Of a DNA stretch of 64,000 nt, positions 36,299 to 56,200 are shown piece by piece. The stretch spans positions 22,480,150 through 22,544,149 of the forward strand of contig NC_037601.1 in NCBI RefSeq assembly GCF_003073045.1, read 5' to 3'. The position numbers and the translations under genes are program-made. Within the stretch, counting starts at the first letter, position 1; each line of letters begins with the position of its first letter. Source of the stretch: Pomacea canaliculata (Eukaryota; Mollusca; Gastropoda; Architaenioglossa; Ampullariidae). The notes under the pieces are model-generated. The model was given only the letters and a program-made list of their open reading frames with translations. It did not search any database and was not told where the DNA came from.

Positions 36299-38396
36299 GG
36301 AAAATGTTTTTTCTTCTCTTTTCACCCTTGCAAGACGGGAAGGAGGATTCAAAGGATGGACTGAAAAGCGATCGTGTCATCTTTTCATTGCTTTAGATGT
36401 AACGAGCGAACATTCACAACCTGCATATTTAAACGCACAAGAATACACGCACGCATCCACACAAAAACCTGAGAACATTACTTAACAAAAAGTGTTTGGA
36501 TAATCCCGCCATCAACTAGGACTGTGAGGACCCATGTGAAGATTAAAACATTGTGACTAAAACCTGACAACTGCGTTCATTACAAATGCATATTCTGAAG
36601 AGAAAACCTATGTAAATGTATCTATATCGGGTCACTGAAAAATGTTTTATTTGTTATATTCATTCTAAACTGCAAACTGTTGTCTACATATATATATATA
36701 TCTTAAAAAAAGCTTGTGCTACAGTTTGACAAATAATTCATCACTTCAGGTATATGTACCATATATTTTGCATAATGAATGCCCTTATACATGTACAATA
36801 TGACACAAATGAAACAAAGCAAGGAAAATAATGTGACACAGGAGGTCTATTTATTTGCAATTTTTTTAAAGTGTTCTTAGTGCAAACACTCGTTTTTCTG
36901 ACTATAGACTAACAGTAAACACAATGCTCAGATTTAGTCTGCATTATTTAAAATATGCTTTTGAAACTGTCAACAACAAACTGCAGGAGAATAATTCAAT
37001 ACCACATATAATCAAGCAGTCATCAGTCGTAAGCAACATAAAAATGAACCCCCCTCAAAAAAGAAAAGGAAAAAACCCAAAAGGACATGATTAGACATAT
37101 CTACAAGCCAAAATATGAAAAGTGTCTACTTACTAAGGAAGCTTTAATGTTAGACATTTAAGACAAAGTGTACTGGCTATACAAAAGAACTCAAAAATAA
37201 TATCCCCTGACATGTATATGAAAAACTAATACTGTGGTAAAAACAGTGGAAGTAACCATGAAAATTCTCGCATGACATTTACACAAGTTGCACCAAATTG
37301 CCATTGTGGTGTTTTCTGGACAAAATGACAATATGTCACATTCTCAATCAGTGAATATTGCATGGCTTTTCCTGAAATATATCAGTTTTTCTTCCATTAA
37401 CAAGCGCAAATAACCCCTCCCTCCTTTTAACCTAAAGACAACTAAAAGTGTATTTAGAAGAGATTAAACTTGTAATCAGACCTTTATATTTGAGCCATTT
37501 TCTGACCTGAGGCTGTCACAAGTGACTGGTATGAGGAAATACAGAAGACATGACTAAACATTTGTGAACTGGCAATGGTAGACTTCACACTGCTAGTATA
37601 TACAGCTAAGACAGCATTTCTTATCAGTTACCTATTTATCACTGACCACTGTATCCACTCTAAAGAGAACATCTCAGGTTCTAATCAATATTTTGGTACA
37701 CACAAGAAAAGAAACAGTGTCATGTCAAAGACTTGAAAGAATGTGTCACTGTCTCTTAAAAATACACAGGAAAATATATTTGGGGGGGAAAAACCAAAGA
37801 AACACTCGCTTCAACTGCACTCCATAACTAAAGCAAGTAGATGTTGAAAATAATGAATAAACCAACAAAACCCACTTCCAACAAATTCCACCGTCAACAT
37901 TCTGTTTGCTGCAAATGTCTACATAGGGTGCAAATATTTTGTTTTGTAAACTATCCTTCAAAACAAAAGAAACCGATTTTTTCATTTCCAATCAATTAAT
38001 TCAGCAGTTTAAATGAAAGGTATAGACAGATACATTAAAAGTTAGCCCAAGCCTGCAATTTGAGTTCTTTAATGACAAGCCTAATTTTACTTAACAGTAA
38101 TAATTCTCATCAAAGTTTTCACTCAGAAAAATTTTTTTAAAATTTTTTCTAAAGCAAAATACGATTCTTTGTCAAGACAAATTCTAATCATGCAAAAAAT
38201 AATCCCCCCCCCCAATTTTTAGACATTCTTCAAAGCATTTGCTTTAAAAGACAAACTATCTGAAAACACATCAGGACAGCATTAACCATAATGTCAGAGA
38301 ACCAGCAGTGGAAAAGGAATGCTTTGTTGTATTGCATTGTCAAAGGTAGCTGCTTAGTTTTGGCTTGCCCAAGAGTATTTACGAATCAGTGTGCAA
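36299..38396. other. Convergent 3' region of the RGK gene and ENY2
   Basis: Tail-to-tail intergenic DNA and 3' UTRs, strongly AT-rich from about 36.5 kb. No coding sequence is supported. The two transcripts may run close to or into each other here, but their polyadenylation sites cannot be set from sequence alone. Confidence 0.6.
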
Positions 38397-41303
38397 TCAG
38401 ATGTTTGACTGTTGTGCCAAAAAGGTCCGAATTCGTTGTAAAAGTTCTTTTTTCACGTTGTCTGGAACAAGGGCTGTAAAGTTAAAACAAAAAAATTATG
38501 TTAAATTGTGCAAAAAGAAGTAGTAGTTTCATTTAAACAGAACTAAAACAGTAACAAAACCTGTTATTTTCTATGAGACAAAACTGAACATGAATCATGG
38601 AAACTGTGATATGAAAGGTAGAAATCAGCTCTTTCACAAGATCAAAACAAGTATTATAAAACTAATTCTACACATCTCCACAAAATAATCATCACAGTTT
38701 GGATTTCCCCTCCCAAGGTAAAATTTTTCATGTTTTGAAAAAAACTGACTTACCTCGACCTTTTGGCGTGATTTCGGCTACCAGATCATCCACTGTAATG
38801 TGTTCGAGTCCTTTGTTTTGTACAATTTCTGTGGCAAATTTCAACAAAAGTTCAGAGTAAACTTGTGCATTCCAAAGAAAAATGTCACAAAGAAAATCTA
38901 ATCTAAAATTATCCTGCTATAAGGCAATATTCCTTCAATTCCCTGGGACATGAAGTCTACAGCTTTTTATCACCTTCTTTAGCAGTAATTGATAAAATAG
39001 GTGACAACCCCAACAGGGAGTACAAGCACTAGACACAGCATATCTATAGCTGTTTTATTTTCTCCTCAACAGAATGTAGTTGCCATATTATTCAGGACTA
39101 TTTCGCTTTGCAACCTTGTTTCACATGATCAAAATTAACAGTTGTAACCATTTAAGTTCTGCTTAACAAAACTGAATTCAAACCTTCAGAAAGTATTTAG
39201 TGTTATAAGGGTTGGATCAATAAAGAGATAAAAATTGTTATTTTGCACCACCACAAATTTAACTTAATGAGTATTTAAGACATTGGTACCTCTATCATTC
39301 AGGCCCACAAGCTAGTCAGAATCAGCGGCCACACACCCACTTCATCTTCATACTGGCATGCAGCCAACTATATATATATATGATAAAGCAGCCAACTATT
39401 TTAACAAACCTTTGCAATGTGTTTTAAGCTGATCTCTCCAACCACACTCAATAAGACGAGTTCTTAGCAATTCTTTCAGCCTGAAACAATTAAAGGCAAA
39501 AATAATTACTTAACAAAAGAAAGAATACCACTGCTGCTGCAATATAAAGAATATTAAGTTCTTGAATACACTGGGTATGCCCAGCAATAAAATGTGAAAT
39601 GTTAAAAAAAAATGAATTAGCTAAAAAAGGAATGTCTTTATTCGGGTGCAGCTTAATATGTGCTACAATACCTCACTCTTCCTCCTGTCTCCACAAACTA
39701 AAAAAAATTGCATCCATTTAGCTTTAATCTACTGCATTACCTTTCTCTTTCTCCTGTCTCCACAAGCTTTTGGTTGATGGTTGCTCGCATCTGAGCATCT
39801 TTAAGCTTCCTCTCTTGTAAACTGTAAATTGAGTGATGTGTTAATCGTTAAAAACATCTTACAGCATTTACCTGTAATAGCAGGCATCTGAAAAGTTATC
39901 CTCATCTTGCCCCCAAGATACACACACTCTTATAGCAAGTGAGATGCACAATCACACAATGCTTATATTTTTACCAGCTGTTTTGTGTCTTACAGAAAAG
40001 CATTTTTCACTGACATACTCCCACTTTCCCAGCATAAAGATGCTGATCTTTATCTAGATTAAATCTTCTTTTTTGATGTTCTTTCTGTCATTATTATTAT
40101 GCAAATAAATAAAATGAAGTATTTTGTACAACAGAAAATAGAGCAGAGAAAATAGAACACAGTCAAGTAGTCTATTTATTTCCACAAAAAGTTTCAGTTT
40201 CAGATCTTGGTTGTAAAGAAGAAATAAAAATACAGGGAAAAAAATGAAACCAGGTCATTACACAGCAGCCCTCTGAAAAACAGTAAAGAAATAATACTAA
40301 GATAACAAAGATGTTTACCTTTGATTTGTAAAGCCATTTAAAGATAGTAAAATTTAAATATACATTTACACCACACATATATCATCAAATAATTATTTAA
40401 ACCCTATGTGCAATAAGATGAAAAATTGCTCATCTAATTATTCTTAAGACAGAGAAGGAATGACAACACAGCTTCAGTTTATAATTAAAAGTGCAGGAAC
40501 TCAGTCGATGTTTTGGTCTTCTAATTTTCATTGTCGGTCTGATTGTAACAAATAAAAAATATAACGTTGGTGAGCTTTAAAAAAGAAAGTGATATACATG
40601 ATTTGCATACATCTATTGCATTTATACTTCTACCTCTATAAGTTATTTTTGATAACGCTTATTCAAACTTCTGAAAAATATCTCTAGAACTTTGAGATAG
40701 GTGGGAAATGAGTAGCCTTAAGTAAAACTTCAAATAAAGCCTTTAGTATGTAGGTTCATTCTAAGGCTAACAGTGGAAAGCTGAGAAAATTCCTTCCTTT
40801 CGGTGCAGTTTGGTTCCCTAATAAATTAGGTACCGTCGATGCTGGGGTTATGCAAGTGGAATGCATTAACCACCACACTATGGAACCTTCCATAAACTTA
40901 ATCTAGAAAATGAGATGAACCAAAAAAAAAAAAAAAAAAAAATCTAATATATATATGTTGCGTTGAGAAATAAAGATATCATGGGAACTTTAGTGATTAT
41001 TTTTAAAGGCATTTCATTATAATTAATTTTAAACATTAACGACTGACATTAACTGTAACTTTGTGTAAATAACGAAGTCAACATTTCTTCCTATCATTAA
41101 CAGAAAGCTCTCAGTTGGAACAATATTTTCTTTCTTTTATTTATATACTACTGCGATCAACTGAAATCGTTTACGCGGCTACATCCAACGTTTACTGGAT
41201 ATAAACTGTTTGTGCTAGTACAATAACAGAAGAAAAAGAGCTGAGAGTGACAATTTCAAAAAGAATTAATGTTGTGAATGAAAGCATCCACCTACTCTGC
41301 CAT
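38397..41303 (-). CDS. ENY2: Transcription and mRNA export factor ENY2 (5 coding exons)
   Basis: Minus-strand exons: 41296-41303 (ATG GCA GA), 39741-39821, 39410-39480, 38754-38828, 38397-38473 (stop TGA), with matching phases; predicted 103 residues against 101 in human. ENY2 (Sus1/e(y)2) is a small helical protein shared by the SAGA histone-deubiquitinating module and the TREX-2 complex at nuclear pores. Seen: [60 protein letters not shown] and [20 protein letters not shown], near-identical in order to the vertebrate protein. The first coding exon is only 8 nt; the frame is kept by the GA|GTAGGT donor, which avoids an in-frame TAG. Exon 3 uses a weak G|GTTTGT donor. The gene is divergent from PYURF (about 680 bp between start codons) and convergent with the RGK gene. 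Confidence 0.95.
40833..40897 (-). other. tRNA-Val-like pseudogene or SINE head
   Basis: On the minus strand, GGTTCCATAGTGTGGTGGTT matches the acceptor stem start and D-arm of animal tRNA-Val closely. The rest has a poor anticodon arm and no good GGTTCGA B box, so it is not a working tRNA. It lies in ENY2 intron 1, next to a 20-bp A run at about 40922. Confidence 0.35.
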
Positions 41304-41979
41304 GTTGTTTCTCACGACTCAAAGCTCTCATCAGGGAGTAAGCATTGAGCATAAAAATGTTTTCAAATTACATTGTCAATAGCAAACACTTCCATTAATA
41401 CCTCTAAAAGTTAGTTAAAATATTAGTTTTGTATGTAATTTATTAGATTTAATAAAACTATATTGAGGAAAAAGACTTTAAAAGAAGGTTTTATTTAGAT
41501 AATCTATGCTCCCCTGGAATGGCGTGCTTTAGATTTAGAGTTTTGGGTATGCAGTGTAAAGTGGATGCTTGTCAAACGACATTAAATATTCTCATGCAAT
41601 GATTTTCACTATGTTATATTTTAATTTTTTGTTGTATTGAATAAGATCTACTTTGGTTTCAAAAGCGGTCAAACGTATGACTGAAGTATGACACGAATAT
41701 CTTAGCTGACCTTTACAAAGCATTATCCTGTCAATATCATCAGGTCTTAATCAGTAATTAGAATATGTTTAATGCTTCGAATCACTAACCTTAAACACAC
41801 AGTAGCATATTAGTACGAATGCATTTATATTATTTATAAAATGAAATTATAGGATCCTCGATTCTCATAAAAGCTGTCCGAGGTTGAAGGAACTGCGCTG
41901 CTGTAGTAAGTCATATTAACAGTGTTTGTGAATATCAGGCTTCCCTGTTACAGGCCAACCCCTTTCGTCAGCACGGGAA
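41304..41979. promoter_or_regulatory. Divergent promoter region between ENY2 and PYURF
   Basis: About 680 bp of AT-rich DNA separate the two start codons, and no other gene is visible, so both promoters must lie here or in 5' UTR introns. No TATA box or clear factor site was identified. A possible acceptor (CTGTTACAG) at 41945-41953 hints that PYURF may have a 5' exon upstream. Confidence 0.5.
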
Positions 41980-43044
41980 ATGCAGAGACTGTTTGCACTG
42001 AGGGCTCATCAATATAGGGCCATGTCAAAATCACAAAATCAACACAATCCTGAGGATGCATCAGACAAAAGCAGTTCAGCAGTCCAGTTTGATGAATCCA
42101 TGTTGCAGCATTTGGTGTGTCCATTGTCCAAGAAGAATCTAAGGTAGGGATTAGTTGGGCCTGGTCGATTTTACCATTCACTGATTTAACGTCTTGCCGA
42201 TTCAAACACCACCAGTCGATTCAACCATAGGCTATTTCATGTGTCCACAAACAGCATTTCTTTTTATATCGATTGTCAAATCGACTCTTGACTGGTGAAA
42301 TTGACTGCGGAAAGCGTTTTTGACTTGTGCATGGTTGTATCAACTTTGTCAAATCAGCCAGTGGCTTGTATCAGTATACCACCTCTGCTAGAAGTTTGGA
42401 AACAATTTTCAATTGGGAGGGCTCATGATCTATTGTTATGTATGCCTTCGCATACATTCTGAAACCAGACAAACCTAACCCTAAATTTGCATGTTTGGTT
42501 TGTAAAATGTGTCTTGGCATCATGAGTTCTTCTAAATAAAAGTTATGCCTTGGTTTGTCAGAAAATCTGTTAAAAATGTATATTGCCTCTTCTATGCATG
42601 AAAAGAAAGTAGTCGGGAGGGAGATGCATGGTGAAAATAAATCATCAATAAATAGAAATTACTCTTGAAAATGTACAAAGCAGCCCAATGTTTGAGTTAT
42701 AAAAGAAAGATTAATTGTTCAAATAATGCAAAACCAGTTGCTAATTGTGGCCATCATGCTGATTTTAGAAACCAGCTTTATCAGATATCTCTTGGTAGTT
42801 AAATCAGCAGCAATGTGGCTTTAGCTTCGAGGAAAATTTTGGTAAAAAGTGAGAGTACCAGTATATAGAAGAGGTCAATTTGCCTTTTTTTATATATTTT
42901 TCTTGCAGATATGATAAACAGAACAATGAACTTGTGTGTGATGCTCTTGGTGTGGCTTATCCAGTCATCAATGGTATTCCTAATTTAGTTCCAGAAGATG
43001 CACGAATGCTCAAAAGCCATTCAGAGAAAGGGGATGAATCATGA
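41980..43044 (+). CDS. PYURF: PYURF/PreY, mitochondrial Trm112-like protein (2 coding exons)
   Basis: Exons 41980-42143 and 42909-43044 join in phase 2 (AG|A), giving about 99 residues (human 114). PreY is a mitochondrial Trm112-type partner that stabilises methyltransferases needed for coenzyme Q synthesis and complex I assembly. Seen: an N-terminus rich in Arg and hydrophobic residues and free of acids at first (MQRLFALRAHQYRAMSK), as in mitochondrial targeting peptides; ESMLQHLVCPLSKKNLRYDK; and LGVAYPVINGIPNLVPEDAR, the family hallmark. The ATG is the only one in this open frame after the stop at 41929-41931; an upstream exon spliced at 41954 is possible. A polyadenylation signal AATAAA lies at 43432. 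In mammals the same mRNA also encodes PIGY; no PIGY-like frame is visible in the following 1.3 kb. Confidence 0.92.
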
Positions 43045-45187
43045 CAATATGTTCTTGCGATTTTTGTGGTGTAATTGTTATGTTTGAATTTGGTGCTAGT
43101 TTTTGAGAGGTTTTGTTTTTCCACTTTAGTTGTAAGCTTTAAAATTCTTTTTTCTGCTTACTAATTTTGTGTAGTTCTGTTCTTCATTGATGATGTGTAT
43201 ATTTACAATATTTTAAGTCAGGTAGGTAGTGGAGATTCTGGTGATGATGGTGACAAATCACTCTACCAGATTTGTTTCTATGACCAAATTGTGTCTCTTT
43301 GAAGACATATTAATTTGTCTTCATACACAGCATTCTCTATGGTCTGCCTCTGTTCATGTCTGTGTGTGTCTGCTCACAAACATTTGTTAACATGCATATG
43401 CACACTTACAAAATTGGAGGTGTTATTTCCCAATAAACTGGACATCTTTTACTATCAGGCTAAAAATAATAAGTGGGAATATCACCATCTTCTACAAGTG
43501 CCAAAAAGGTGTTGTGTTATAAATAAAATGAGCATGTGTGATAGAGTCTTCTGTCATCTGTTCATTTTCAGCTTCAGGTGTTCTCTATTCACAAATGTCT
43601 AGGAAACATTGTAAGTCTAGAAATATCAGCCAAAAATGTAACAGTTACAAAGCCTAAGAGAAAGGTGATGAAACAGATAACTTTTTTATTTTTAAGAATT
43701 ATTATATATGATCTGGGCACTGGTTTGAAAACAAAAGAAGCAAGGCATTCAGAAATATCACTATTTTACTCATTAAACAGTTGCTCATGACATTTGCCTG
43801 TAACCTCACTAATCTACAGAGCGATTACACATGTCAAGCTATGTTCAATAGGTAGCCTTACTCAAACTAGTTTCCAAGAATAAGATCATCACTATAGTGA
43901 TAATATAAATATTGATTCCAAGATACATGCATGTATTTGCACATCTACCAGGCAATTATGCATTCATAAACTTTAAAAAAAATTATTTTAAGTTGTATGC
44001 ATGGTCGTGGATATTTATTTATGGTTTATGCACTATTGTAGAAATTCCTTGAAGACGTTCAACAATGCCTACGGAAATCTGACATCACAGTTTTGTATTT
44101 TGCTTGATATTTACAGTTGAAATTGTGCAGGGAGTAAAGATATTAGTTCAGTTCACATTTGTTTTTGCATTTGTGTGCATCATATTTCTTCTTGTGATGA
44201 AGCTGTCTTTAAAAACACAGCCTCTGTTAGTGGGAAAAAAGTGTTTGTGCGAAGGACAGTGCACAATGAAATGGGAGAATCACAAGGATTTTTAGAACTA
44301 CTTAATATTTGTTTAAAGGGAGGTACACAAAAGCAATATCAGGAAACTGTGCTACACTAGCGATGATGGAATATTTTCTTCCAAAAGAGAAAATTCACTG
44401 AAATGGTTGAGAAACAGACAAGTAAAGCAGAAAGTACAAAATAGATTTATTATCTCAATAAGTGTGGGACATTTAATTTGGTGTCAAAACAAATAGTACA
44501 TACAAATGATTTTAGACAAAGAAGCATAATATCAGCATTACTGAACATTAAAGGAATGATAATTCATTCTTCAGTGCATGTCTCAAGCCTACATCCACCT
44601 GTATACCTGCACGCACTCACTCAAACATGACCAAATTGTTTAAGTGTATAGACAAAGGATCACCTCTGCCCTGACAGTGATGACAAAGTCTCCAGGTCTA
44701 TCCAGGCAGTTAATAGTTCCTATCACAGGCAAGAAAGGAATCACCCTAAATCATGCAACGTTTGTTGTCAAGTGGTCTTCCTATATCATACAAACTCTTC
44801 TGTCTTTCAAGACTTTTCCATATACAGTCACCACCATCCAGCTACCATTCCCTGCCACCCACTCCCCAGTGCTTTTGTAAAAGATGTTTTTATATTCAAA
44901 TAGCACAAAGATATTTTTCATGAGAAAAAATATTACCATACCACAAAGAACATAAAATAAGCAGAAGACTGAAAAATAGATCCAGTATAAAGAGCTGAAG
45001 TTTTGGATGATGGAAAGTTCTTTAAAGAAATGTCAACAAATGTTTTTGCATTTTTTTTTCCTGTTATTTCTGCAGTAGCTTTCATTTTACTGGACCTTCA
45101 GCAAAAGATTCTAGTCAACACAAACAGAATAGAACATAACCAAACTTTTTCACAGGCACTGTTTCCAAGGAGTATTTTTTATTTCTT
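43045..45187. other. Convergent 3' region of PYURF and TTLL9
   Basis: AT-rich 3' UTR and intergenic DNA. AATAAA at 43432 probably ends PYURF. TTLL9 signals on the other strand include TTTATT (AATAAA on the minus strand) at about 44445. Open frames of 60-95 codons on the plus strand match no known protein. Confidence 0.55.
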
Positions 45188-53014
<7,827 letters not shown>

Positions 53015-53204
53015 TTATATGCGCCTATCAACAACGCTTGTTTACATTGGTAATGGACCGGATACGGAAACACATAGGTGGCCAGCATGCGCATTAGGCG
53101 CTTGACTGCTTACCTAAAGTTATATGATACGGAATTTGTCTAAGGTGCACGTTGGCTGTAGTTACCGTTTGACGGACCTTTCGAGGTAGGGTGTTGCGTT
53201 AAGT
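53015..53204. promoter_or_regulatory. Bidirectional promoter shared by TTLL9 and CYC1
   Basis: Only 190 bp separate the two start codons. The stretch is richer in CpG than its surroundings and has no TATA box. GCATGCGCA at 53085-53093 matches the core of the palindromic NRF-1 site (TGCGCATGCGCA type), a factor known to drive respiratory-chain genes and bidirectional promoters. ACCGGAT at 53057-53063 is a weaker ETS/NRF-2-like site. The site calls are by eye. Confidence 0.65.
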
Positions 53205-56200
53205 ATGGCTGCCATCCTAGGAAGAACATCGAGGCAAGCTCTTTTAAGAGCCCATTCGTTGTCTCACTCTTCTCAGGTAAACGATATTTAGCCGCTTTAA
53301 ATCTGAATCCTTTCTTGATTCATTCGAATGATATTGTAAGTGTGTTAATTTTGTTGCTTTCGTATTTTAGTGCTTCACTGAATGCCCTTGAGATGTCTGT
53401 AGATCAGTGTTATATCAACTTGTAAAGCACCTAGAAACCTTTCCCAGCCTTTTGGAGTAGCAAAGAAGCATGCTTACTGGCATATTTGAATGTAAGATAC
53501 CCTTTCATACTATTGATGCCTAGATCCTTAGGAACAACATTTTATTGATTAGTTTGTAACAATATTTCAAAATACCAGCTGTCTTTCCTGTCATTTTGAG
53601 GGCAATTTATTGAAAGGAATGTTTGAAATGAATATTCGTTAATACTAGGATTTGTTTTTGTTCCAGGCCAATTTTTTTTCATTTAAGGGCAAACAAGGAA
53701 AGAAATGGGTAAGTACTACAGAATGACTTCTATCATCATCATCATTATCAATGCTAACACTTGTTTTTAGCTCACAATTTTTTTCATTTATTTGACTGTT
53801 ATTCAGAGATGTGCAATAATGTGATGATTTGTATAATTATAGGTGAAAGATTATAATAAATACTTCAAATAGTATTAATTTATCCGTAATTGGTGTGAAT
53901 TTCCACTAGCTGGCATAAAAATAGCTATTATCTTTAGGCATCAAAAGCTTTTTTGTGTGTTGATAATGCCATTTCACATTTCTTTTAACAGGTGTTTGCA
54001 TTAGTTGGAACAGCAACAGCAGGGGTTGTGGGTGTAGCAGCAGCTTTGGCCACCCCAGTGTTAGCTGAGGGCTTGCAATTACATGCCCCTAAGTTTCCAT
54101 GGAGCCACAATGGCTTGCTTAATGCCCTTGATGCTGCTAGGTATGAGTGTCTGTTAAAATGCTTTCATTCTGCCTTCCTATCATTGATTGACATTGTAGC
54201 GTTAGTTTACTAAACATATCAGTTTATTTCACCCTGAAATCTACTGTTTGATATAATAAAAATGAAAATATATAAAAAGACGTAGTGAGGAAAAAGATGT
54301 GTGTATATACAGTGGAACCTTGGCTAGTGAACATTTCATTAAAATTTCATTAAAAATTTGCACCAGATACCAAAAAAAATTTGGATACCGAACAGCCATG
54401 TCACCCACATGTGACCGACCAGCATCTCAGACCAAGCATAATTTGCGCTCAAGACATAGTTACAATCAGTCATTCATTATCTTTATCTGTGCGCATCTTT
54501 CTTATTTAGTGATTTTGGTGCTTTGCTTTAATAACATAGCCCTCAATCATGGCTCCAAAGAAGATTAAGAGCAATAGTAGCAAGGTAATGAAAAGGAAGC
54601 AGCCAACAATTGATTTGAAAAAGGAAATGCTTTCAAAAATGAAGGAGGCATCTGTTTATCAGATATAGCCGCAAATATGGCATGTCGAAGTTGACAATCT
54701 CGACGATTTTAAAGCAAAAGCAGCTTAAAGACGCTATTGTTTCTTAAGGAGTGAGTACTTTAACAAAACAAAGGCCTCAAATAATGGAAGAAGTAGAAAA
54801 GTTGCTGCTTGTGTATATAAACGAGAAACAGTTAGGTATTAGCTGGGAATCAATTAAACCTATTTCCTTTATTTCTTATGGGGAAAATTGTTTTGGATTC
54901 CAAATATTTTGGGCACTGACCAACTTTCCAGAACGGATTGTGGTCGTTAGCCACGGTTCCACTGTATATATATATACACCAAGCTTGTGAAGAAAGATGA
55001 GATTTTAATTAAGGGTAAGTGTACAGCCTAACAGTTTGTCATTTTTTTGTATGGGTAGTTGAAATGGTTATGTGGACGGTTCTTTGGTACTTATTTATGA
55101 TATACTTATTCCTTATTGTACGTAAAGCATCCTCTAGAGCAGTGGTTCTTAACCGGGGTTCTATCGAACCCTAGGGGTTCGGTGAGTCGGTCTCAGGGGT
55201 TCGGTGGAGCCTCCGCCAATATTTTTGATATACCAGTACTTATCTCTATCAAAGCTGTAGGGTTATTTCTAGTATTTTGAAGTCTGGATTAACCTTATGC
55301 TGCACTTGTATTGCAAAGCAATAAACAGGCAGAAAATTATAATTTATTATTCATACTCACTGTGAAGTCTTCTCCCTTTCAGGCAGGATGTGTCCTTTGT
55401 TTGCCACATTTTGACCATTCTAAAAATAAAGCAAAATAACAATATGTCATGTAAATAAAATTTTAAATAAGATTCAGTTGCCAAATCTAGTAGAAATTAT
55501 GTGTTCTTTTCTTTAGAAAGTAGGATGCTTTATTTTTTAAAAATAGAAAATACACCCATATCAATTTCCTACTTTTTAAAATGCATGTTTTTCGTATGCT
55601 ATAGGGCCACAGCAAAAATTTGTTTTGTTTAACAAGAAATTCTACTTATTAATTGACACAAGTAAATTATAATCTTTTGAATGTAAATAAAGGCTATCCA
55701 GAATCAGGTAATCATGAAACAGTCATTCTAATTAACCATCAGAAAACATGGAACATTGACCCCAGCAGTCATGTTTTGCTCACTTACCCGATTCATTTGC
55801 AAGTGAAATAACAAAAGTCAGGTGGAAACTTTAGAACCTGGCAAATGATGAGCTGAGACTCTCATCCATAAACACCAAGATTTGCTTTGAATGTACATTT
55901 TTACTTTTTTTTGTCAGTCAATCCTGTTAACAATCCTTAATTTAAAAAATGTCATGATGATCCTATACAAAAATAGGTATTTGTCGTAATACTAGATAAC
56001 CATCACAGTGTAAACTAAAATGGTAACCCTCATTTTCTTAGCGTGCGACGTGGTTACCAGGTATACAAACAAGTGTGTGCAGCATGTCACGGTATGGATT
56101 ACCTCTACTACCGAAACCTGGTGGGCACAATCATGGAGGAGGATGAAGCCAAAGCAGAAGCAGAAGAGGTGAGCATTTTGAACCAAAAGCAAATGTGCAA

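Noticed and set aside
43315-44360. Plus-strand frames after PYURF tested as a possible PIGY
   Set aside because: None has the two membrane helices or the conserved residues of PIGY; some begin at non-ATG codons and lie beyond the likely polyadenylation site.
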